Virus record (IMG/VR): IMGVR_UViG_3300030450_001770
Coordinates: 1 to 29,257 of that record
Length of the DNA stretch: 29,257 nt
Direction: 5' to 3' (one strand)
From: a virus
Positions 24,741 to 29,257 of the stretch are shown in pieces. The translations under genes and the position numbers were made by a program. The notes below the pieces were generated by a model. It saw nothing but the letters and a program-made list of their open reading frames with translations. It was not told where the DNA came from and searched no databases. How positions within the stretch are numbered: the first letter of the stretch is position 1; each line of letters opens with the position of its first letter.

Positions 24741-25006
24741 TGAAGGAAGTAGATGTCCTCTCTAATATTTTAGTGCAAGATTTTTTCCAACTTGTGCTAG
24801 TTATAGGGGGTATCTTAGTTAGCGTTATAGTGTACTTCATCAAGCAATTGCTAACACGGATAAACGAAACAAATGCTTTAGTCATTCAGCTTGATAAAAG
24901 AATTGCAGTCCTTGTTAATGATACTACTAGATATCGTCAACGCTTTGATACTATAGAACGTAGAATCGATGCTTTGGAGAAAGACGTATGGAAAAAACAA
25001 GACTAG
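24740..25006 (+). CDS. Membrane-anchored coiled-coil protein, lysis candidate
   Basis: The 88-residue protein has one membrane helix (about residues 16-35, LVLVIGGILVSVIVYFIKQL) followed by a soluble coiled coil (about 38-85, ending IERRIDALEKDVWKK). This resembles either an inner-membrane spanin or the small coiled-coil holin-like proteins found before endolysins. It starts with GTG at 24740, overlapping the previous stop as TAGTG, with little Shine-Dalgarno, so it is probably translationally coupled. It overlaps the endolysin gene by 19 bases. Holin versus spanin cannot be decided from sequence. Confidence 0.75.
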   Translation: MKEVDVLSNILVQDFFQLVLVIGGILVSVIVYFIKQLLTRINETNALVIQLDKRIAVLVNDTTRYRQRFDTIERRIDALEKDVWKKQD

Positions 25007-25377
25007 AAATAAAGCCCGAAGTTGATGTCTTTGATCTACTAAGAGTAGACCCTGTCATTTTAGCGATGATATCCTTTACATACGAGTACTGCACTCAATA
25101 TAATTTACCTTGTGTAATAACGTCGCTTATGGAGGATGCTCCTAATCGTAAATTTAAAACACATTCTGACGGAAGAGCAGCAGACCTCAGTTCTAGAGGG
25201 TGGGGTGATTTTCATATTGCGAGGTTTCAACATGAATTTAAAAAAGTGTTTAAGGGTAAGGGTGCCTTTAACTCAAAAGGTGAAGATAGACCTATAGTAT
25301 ATCACAAGGTGGAAGGTGGTGTTTCGCATTTTCATATGCAAGTCAGGCGACGAAACGGTAATAGAACGATTGTTTGA
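24988..25377 (+). CDS. Endolysin, M15-type peptidase
   Basis: This is a 129-residue cell-wall peptidase candidate, expected to cut peptide links in peptidoglycan and release progeny. Zinc-site motifs of the M15 (D,D-carboxypeptidase/endopeptidase) type are visible: THSDGRAADLSSRGW (58-72), giving His59 and Asp66, and VSHFHMQV (112-119), giving His114 and His116. There is no signal peptide, so it needs a holin to reach the wall. The start lies inside the 3' end of the upstream membrane-protein gene. Small, single-domain and apparently complete. Confidence 0.85.
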   Translation: MEKTRLEIKPEVDVFDLLRVDPVILAMISFTYEYCTQYNLPCVITSLMEDAPNRKFKTHSDGRAADLSSRGWGDFHIARFQHEFKKVFKGKGAFNSKGEDRPIVYHKVEGGVSHFHMQVRRRNGNRTIV

Positions 25378-25390
25378 AAAGGAGAAACTT

Positions 25391-25567
25391 ATGGAAGAAC
25401 AACTAAAAGATAAAATTAATTGGTTCGCTTTTGGGCGAAAACTTTGGTTCAGTGGAATCAGATCCGCATTGAATGAAGAAATTGTTATTAAAACAGAAAA
25501 CCGTTTTGATGACTTAGCAATCACAATGATGGATAACTTAGTGGACCGACTCCTTCCAGAAGAATAA
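25391..25567 (+). CDS. Small hypothetical protein, 58 aa
   Basis: I do not recognise a function. The ATG at 25391 is preferred because AAGGAG lies 6 bases upstream, although the frame is open further back into the endolysin gene. The 58-residue product contains INWFAFGRKLWFSGIRSALN and an acidic helical C-terminus ending RLLPEE. No clear membrane segment or signal peptide is present. It sits within the probable lysis cassette, 13 bases after the endolysin stop. Confidence 0.7.
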   Translation: MEEQLKDKINWFAFGRKLWFSGIRSALNEEIVIKTENRFDDLAITMMDNLVDRLLPEE

Positions 25568-25604
25568 CATCTTTAGCGACTCCTACTAAGGAAGGAGGAA
25601 GTCC

Positions 25605-25865
25605 ATGTTAGATTTACTTTCATCAGCTATGAAACTTGCGGATAAAATTTTAGACGTTCATACGCTTCACCAAAAAAACAAGTACAAGAGAAAGTTGCAT
25701 AAGTTAAAGAAGGAGCTACAGTTTGAACTTGAAAAACCGGATCATCTCAAAACTGACTCTATTATTGATGATCTTAATTTTGAACTCAGCCTGCTCCTCA
25801 ACGTCTTTAGCGAGGAAATTACATCCCAAAACATTCAGAAAAAGAACTTACCGCCCATGCACTAA
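25605..25865 (+). CDS. Small charged protein containing an embedded gene
   Basis: This 86-residue protein has an amphipathic N-terminus (MLDLLSSAMKLADKILDV) and a basic coiled-coil middle (KNKYKRKLHKLKKELQFELE, about 25-44), then an acidic/hydrophobic tail. I see no true membrane helix, so it does not fit a standard inner-membrane spanin, although its overlap with the following lipoprotein gene is laid out like Rz/Rz1. The ATG has a very strong AAGGAGG site. Its 3' half overlaps the next gene for 143 bases in the other frame. Confidence 0.72.
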   Translation: MLDLLSSAMKLADKILDVHTLHQKNKYKRKLHKLKKELQFELEKPDHLKTDSIIDDLNFELSLLLNVFSEEITSQNIQKKNLPPMH

Positions 25866-26034
25866 ACTTGAGATGTCTAACAATGTTGCAAAACTCTGCT
25901 ACCGTTATTGTTCCAAGCAGATATTATGGAATAAGTGTGCTGGTAAGGAGTTAATCATTGAAGATTTAAACGATAAGGAAGTCTGGAAAAAATTTATAGA
26001 CGCAGGGTTTGTGTTTAGAAAGAGGTTTGCTTAG
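25723..26034 (+). CDS. Putative outer-membrane lipoprotein, o-spanin candidate
   Basis: This is a 103-residue protein that starts with TTG at 25723, with AAGGAG 7 bases upstream. It begins inside the preceding gene in the +1 frame and runs 169 bases past it. The N-terminus looks like a lipoprotein signal: basic NLKNRIISK, a hydrophobic LTLLLMILIL stretch, then NSAC with Cys24 as the likely lipidated residue (the -3 position is Asn, slightly off consensus). The mature part has four more Cys residues. The embedded +1-frame lipoprotein beside an endolysin resembles Rz1-type o-spanins, but it is longer than usual and Cys-rich. The 3' end overlaps the convergent nuclease gene by 20 bases. Confidence 0.65.
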   Translation: MNLKNRIISKLTLLLMILILNSACSSTSLARKLHPKTFRKRTYRPCTKLEMSNNVAKLCYRYCSKQILWNKCAGKELIIEDLNDKEVWKKFIDAGFVFRKRFA

Positions 26035-26314
26035 TAATATAGCCCTTTACCTCCTCAAAGTTTTCGGGATTAGTCACCAAAGCAATACCACCAGCTTTAT
26101 CAACTTCTTCCAGCACATATTCTTGCAGTTTATCAGCTTTTTCTTGGTGGGATTTTTTTAATTCTAGGGCCACAAATCTACCGTTTACTACACCAATGAT
26201 ATCAGGAATACCACGAATAGAAAGCTGCTGGATTTTTATCCAATAACTATTTTTCATTTCTCTAAGTTCTTCAAGAACCTTCTCTTTGAAAATGGTTTCG
26301 GGCTTCTTTGGCAT
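26015..26314 (-). CDS. VRR-NUC domain nuclease
   Basis: This is a 99-residue nuclease of the PD-(D/E)XK superfamily, VRR-NUC type. The catalytic pattern is visible: RGIPD (34-38, with Asp38), then ALELK (49-53, with Glu51 and Lys53), then Gln64. Phage VRR-NUC proteins act on branched or structured DNA during replication and recombination and are usually single-domain like this. The ATG (26314-26312) has GGGAG upstream and lies 44 bases inside the end of the polymerase gene, so the two are expressed together leftward. Its own end overlaps the convergent lipoprotein gene. Confidence 0.85.
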   Translation of the reverse strand: MPKKPETIFKEKVLEELREMKNSYWIKIQQLSIRGIPDIIGVVNGRFVALELKKSHQEKADKLQEYVLEEVDKAGGIALVTNPENFEEVKGYITKQTSF

Positions 26315-28088
26315 CAGGTGCTCCCTCTATTTTGTCTCCCCAAGATTTAAAAGAATAACCTACACTACAAGTAAGATGTAGTCCATTGAGTGGTTTATAG
26401 ATGCCTTCCATGATAGTTTTTAAATCATCGATGATATGCACTTCATCCCGATGGATTTCAAAAATAATTTCGTCATGGACTTGCAGAACCATCGCACTGA
26501 GTTTGTCAGACAAATAAGTGTGGAGCTTAAGCATAGCAAGTTTAACAACGTCAGCTCCAGAACTTTGTATAAGGTGGTTAACAGCAACGAACTCTCTACC
26601 TTTCTTGACATGCAATCTCCTGCCAGCAAAGTTGTGAATAAAACCTTTGTTTTTACTTTCGTTAATAGTCTGCCTGATAAACTGTTTGATGTTTGGAAGA
26701 ACAGAAAAATACTTTTGTTTTAATCTTAAAGCTTCTTCTTCTGTAGTGCTAAGAGTTTTAGCTAAGGTAGCTGCGCCAGCACCGTAGAGTAACGCAAAGT
26801 TAATCGTCTTAGCTGTAAAACGATCAACTCGCATTAGCTCAGCGGTGGCCGTATGGACATCTTTTCCCTCGCACACTTGCTTAATCAAAGATCGTTCGCA
26901 AGCTAAGTCAGCGAGGAGTCGGTATTCCTGCTGGTCAAAATCAATCATTGTAAAAAAGTGGTCTTTCCTAGGGGGAAAAATTTTTCGTACATGACTGTCT
27001 CTGGGTACATTTTGTAGGTTAGGTGATCTATAAGAAAACCGTCCTGTCTCTGTCCCAGATTGCAAAGGGAAAGGTTTAATGATGCCCTGGCTATGTGAAG
27101 ATAAATAAGTACTATAATAAGTACCTATAAATTTCTCTTTCTTCCTAATCTCTAAAATAAGTTTTGGCAAGGGGTGATCTATACTTTTAAAAGCATCTTC
27201 ATTTAGACGAGGATTCCCCTTGTCCGTAAGGGGAACCTCTAACTTAAACTTTTGAAATAAACTGGAGATTTCTTTTCTGCTTTTCGTGTAGTGTCTGCCA
27301 AAACCACTATAGAATTGTCGTTTCAAATTATCAACTTCTTCAACTGCGTTGTCAAATCCCTGCTGACATAAATCTAAATTGATTGTGATGCCTCGGGTAT
27401 ACATATCTAAAACCGCTGGTGTTAACATACACTCTGAAGAGCCAATTTTACCTAGTTTTTGTGTTTTTATTCTGTTTTTTTGGAATACTCCTAGCTTAAA
27501 GCATACTTCAGCATCTCTATGACCATATCGTGCCATTAGTTCTAGTGGTACGAAGTCATAGTGCATCTTCTTAACGGTAGTGTCCTTGCCGTTAATCTTC
27601 CACTTAGTAAAACACTTATGCTTATTGATGTAGTCTTTAACTTCATCGCCTAGTTTTAAGGTCATGCCTGGGATAACCTTTTCATATTCTTTAGCTAAAG
27701 CGTCCAAAGAGTATTGCATGCGATTGTTTTGAAGAACCCTTTCCAAGGTCATCGTACAATATACTTTGCCTTTTAAATAAAGATCTTCTTTAGCAAGCAT
27801 AGCTAAGTCAAAGATAGCGTTGTGAATAAACCAACTTTTGCTTTTATCTTCAAATAAAGGTTTGAATAGTTTGAAAGATTCTTGAGGTAGGTGTTCTTCT
27901 TCTTCGCTGTTAAAGTTGAAATAGTAAGATCGTAGAGGGGAGTAGATGATTAAACCGAATATTCGGTCATGGTCATCTAATCCCGTAGTCTCTACGTCCA
28001 AAGCAAATTGCGACTCAAGCTGCTGTCCTGAAAGGTCCTGCACCGCAACCGTTAAAGCTTTTAGTGCAGAAATAGTAACTTCAGTCAT
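26271..28088 (-). CDS. DNA polymerase, family A, with 3'-5' exonuclease
   Basis: This is the replicative polymerase, 605 residues. The N-terminal DEDD proofreading exonuclease is intact: Asp31 and Glu33 (DVETTG), Asp94 (HNAIFDLAM), and Tyr188/Asp192 (YGHRD). The polymerase domain shows TGRFSYRSPNLQNVPR (348-363). Motif A is DFDQQEYR with Asp383, and motif B is RFTAKTINFALLYG (423-436) with Arg423, Lys427, Phe431 and Tyr435. Motif C is VHDE (537-540) with Asp539. There is no 5'-3' exonuclease domain. Phe431 corresponds to E. coli Phe762. The start overlaps the stop of the upstream small gene as ATGA. It is shorter than T7 polymerase (704). Confidence 0.95.
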   Translation of the reverse strand: MTEVTISALKALTVAVQDLSGQQLESQFALDVETTGLDDHDRIFGLIIYSPLRSYYFNFNSEEEEHLPQESFKLFKPLFEDKSKSWFIHNAIFDLAMLAKEDLYLKGKVYCTMTLERVLQNNRMQYSLDALAKEYEKVIPGMTLKLGDEVKDYINKHKCFTKWKINGKDTTVKKMHYDFVPLELMARYGHRDAEVCFKLGVFQKNRIKTQKLGKIGSSECMLTPAVLDMYTRGITINLDLCQQGFDNAVEEVDNLKRQFYSGFGRHYTKSRKEISSLFQKFKLEVPLTDKGNPRLNEDAFKSIDHPLPKLILEIRKKEKFIGTYYSTYLSSHSQGIIKPFPLQSGTETGRFSYRSPNLQNVPRDSHVRKIFPPRKDHFFTMIDFDQQEYRLLADLACERSLIKQVCEGKDVHTATAELMRVDRFTAKTINFALLYGAGAATLAKTLSTTEEEALRLKQKYFSVLPNIKQFIRQTINESKNKGFIHNFAGRRLHVKKGREFVAVNHLIQSSGADVVKLAMLKLHTYLSDKLSAMVLQVHDEIIFEIHRDEVHIIDDLKTIMEGIYKPLNGLHLTCSVGYSFKSWGDKIEGAPDAKEARNHFQREGS

Positions 28089-28321
28089 TTAGTTTTTCTA
28101 GTTGTTTTTTTATTTTTTGCGTATTCACGAATAAGACCTGTAAAAAATTCTGAAAGTGTTAGCCTTTCTTCTTGAAGTGCTTTACGAACGATATCTCTAT
28201 CTTTCTCTTCAATATTTCTAATGTAGATAACACATGGTTTTTTAACCTTAGCGGCAAACCTACCAAAGTTTTTTCTTACACCAACCTGGGCCGTTACTTT
28301 CTTTACTCTTACGTTGCTCAT
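28085..28321 (-). CDS. Small basic protein, ribbon-helix-helix-like
   Basis: This is a 78-residue very basic protein. The middle has a short strand-like segment VIYIRNI (about 31-37) followed by two helices, EEKDRDIVRKALQEE and TLSEFFTGLIREYA (about 38-68), which resembles the ribbon-helix-helix DNA-binding fold, with basic extensions at both ends. It could be an autoregulator or a DNA-binding accessory to replication. The start ATG has AAAGGA about 7 bases upstream, and its stop overlaps the polymerase start, so both are co-translated. The fold call is by eye and tentative. Confidence 0.75.
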   Translation of the reverse strand: MSNVRVKKVTAQVGVRKNFGRFAAKVKKPCVIYIRNIEEKDRDIVRKALQEERLTLSEFFTGLIREYAKNKKTTRKTK

Positions 28322-28332
28322 TCATAAATCCT

Positions 28333-29043
28333 TTAAAAAAATTGTTCGTTACTTGCCTCTGCTATATCTACACTATTAATAGATGACATGTCGTTAAATA
28401 ATTCTTGCAGAAGCGCAAGCTTATCTTTATCAACAACCTCTTCTGTTTTTTTAATTTCCATTTTGTAAAAGCTGTTGCCTTTCCAAGTGTCTTGCGTAGA
28501 ACTTATCTCAAAAGATAAAGCAAAAGGTGGTTTTCTTAAGTTTTTATAGGTCACAATTGCCTGTGTAATCTGCTTTCCTGCCCACCTACTAGCACCCTTA
28601 AACGTAAGCTGATAAGGAATGGGTTTGGCTTTAGCTTTGACGTATTCTTCTAGCTCAGTCATGGGTAAGCAAATAAGCTGGAACCCTTCTTTTCTTTCTA
28701 GCGTTCCTTCAGCTACTTCCTCTGTTTTAGGTAGCTGCCTAGTTCTTAAAACATCTTGATAGCTAACGGTGTTGTCATTGCTATCTTTGACTGTTTCAGA
28801 ATAGATAGGCTTTATAGGTGTGATAGGAACAATAATCATGTTTGTTTTCTTATCACCAAAAAGCTTATTAGAAATGTTGTCTCTAAACTCACCAATTTTA
28901 GCCGCTTCTTCCTCAACTGGTTTAGAAGCTTTTTGCATTAAAGCAATCTTAGGCATGATTAGGTCATCAGCATTGACAACAAAATCCGAGTAGTAATTTT
29001 TAGTAGTGACTTCATTGGTTTCTTTTTTAACGACTTTACTCAT
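28333..29043 (-). CDS. Putative ssDNA-binding protein
   Basis: This is a 236-residue protein in the replication block, upstream of the polymerase in the same direction. The N-terminal part (DDLIMPKIALMQKASKPVEE, then AKIGEFRDNIS) and the following beta-rich core (MIIVPITPI) resemble phage proteins often labelled single-stranded DNA-binding or of unknown function. The C-terminus is acidic and ends in aromatic residues (EASNEQFF), a feature typical of SSB-type proteins that dock partners. The ATG has AAGGAAA about 7 bases upstream. The C-terminal feature and position favour ssDNA binding; no diagnostic motif proves it. Confidence 0.6.
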   Translation of the reverse strand: MSKVVKKETNEVTTKNYYSDFVVNADDLIMPKIALMQKASKPVEEEAAKIGEFRDNISNKLFGDKKTNMIIVPITPIKPIYSETVKDSNDNTVSYQDVLRTRQLPKTEEVAEGTLERKEGFQLICLPMTELEEYVKAKAKPIPYQLTFKGASRWAGKQITQAIVTYKNLRKPPFALSFEISSTQDTWKGNSFYKMEIKKTEEVVDKDKLALLQELFNDMSSINSVDIAEASNEQFF

Positions 29044-29078
29044 AATTTTTCCTTTTTTAAACGTTTAACGGTTATAGG

Positions 29079-29257
29079 TTATTTCTTAGTAAAACTTAGG
29101 TTCTGATCTAAAACAGGTTCACCAACTCCAGGAATACTAAAGTGCGGGTCATTTTCTTTTTCTTCGTTATAAAGTGAGCGAAGTGTTTGCGAATGAACCG
29201 TGAGCAACATGTCGCTTTCTTCTCCTTTTTGTTTAAAGTAGTCAAGCATTTTTCTTT
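29079..29257 (-). CDS. Truncated leftward gene at right edge
   Basis: This leftward frame ends with TAA at 29081-29079 and is open to the window edge, so the N-terminus may be missing. The visible part reads through MLDYFKQKGEESDMLLTVHS and ends DQNLSFTKK. An internal ATG at 29249 could give a complete 56-residue protein, but no ribosome site precedes it, so truncation is more likely. I do not recognise it. It belongs to the leftward replication operon. Confidence 0.6.
   Translation of the reverse strand, partial: RKMLDYFKQKGEESDMLLTVHSQTLRSLYNEEKENDPHFSIPGVGEPVLDQNLSFTKK

Noticed and set aside
25316-25390. 25 extra N-terminal residues for the 58-residue protein
   Set aside because: They lie fully inside the endolysin gene and lack a ribosome site; AAGGAG directly precedes ATG 25391.

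Overview
The window is part of an AT-rich genome of a short-tailed (podovirus-type) bacteriophage. The evidence is an almost unbroken virion module in T7-like order: terminase, portal, scaffold, capsid, tail adaptor, nozzle, four internal virion (ejection) proteins and a tail fibre with a T7 gp17-type anchor. A family A DNA polymerase lies on the other strand. The head genes (portal, Bbp19-like protein, capsid, putative cement protein) most resemble the set known from Bordetella phage BPP-1 and many marine podoviruses. Strong Shine-Dalgarno sites and sigma70-like promoters point to a Gram-negative bacterial host, and the fibre and nozzle repeat types are common in marine phages, but the host cannot be named from sequence. 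I see no integrase, tRNA, CRISPR array, reverse transcriptase or insertion sequence. No RNA polymerase, helicase or primase gene is present here; these may lie outside the window.

Layout. (1) Bases 1-1303: three small leftward genes (one cut by the window edge) and a 505-base gene-free stretch (609-1114) full of GTTAC/GTAAC motifs. This stretch includes a near-perfect 16-bp inverted repeat flanking an AT-rich core, which looks like a replication origin or control region. (2) Bases 1304-1692: a divergent control region with an operator-like dyad over an extended -10 promoter, seven CTTAAG palindromes spaced almost mirror-symmetrically, and a 14-bp GC palindrome. (3) Bases 1693-24007: the rightward packaging and virion genes. 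Capsid and putative cement genes appear to form their own transcription unit, with a promoter at 6897-6924 and a UUCG-loop terminator at 8473-8497. (4) Bases 24017-26034: small, tightly overlapping rightward genes forming a probable lysis cassette: small membrane proteins, an M15-type peptidase endolysin, and a lipoprotein gene embedded out of frame in its neighbour. (5) Bases 26015-29257: leftward replication genes encoding a VRR-NUC nuclease, DNA polymerase, a small ribbon-helix-helix-like protein, a putative ssDNA-binding protein and a truncated gene.

How it fits together: leftward transcription leaves the control region near 1.3 kb and runs off the left edge; leftward genes re-enter at the right edge and converge on the rightward genes at 26.0 kb. 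This is what a circular or circularly permuted genome longer than the window would give, with one early/replication arm and one late/virion-lysis arm. I found no clearly new biological system. The strongest unexplained signals are the CTTAAG array, the inverted-repeat AT-rich region, the capsid promoter/stem-loop, and the embedded lysis-region lipoprotein gene.
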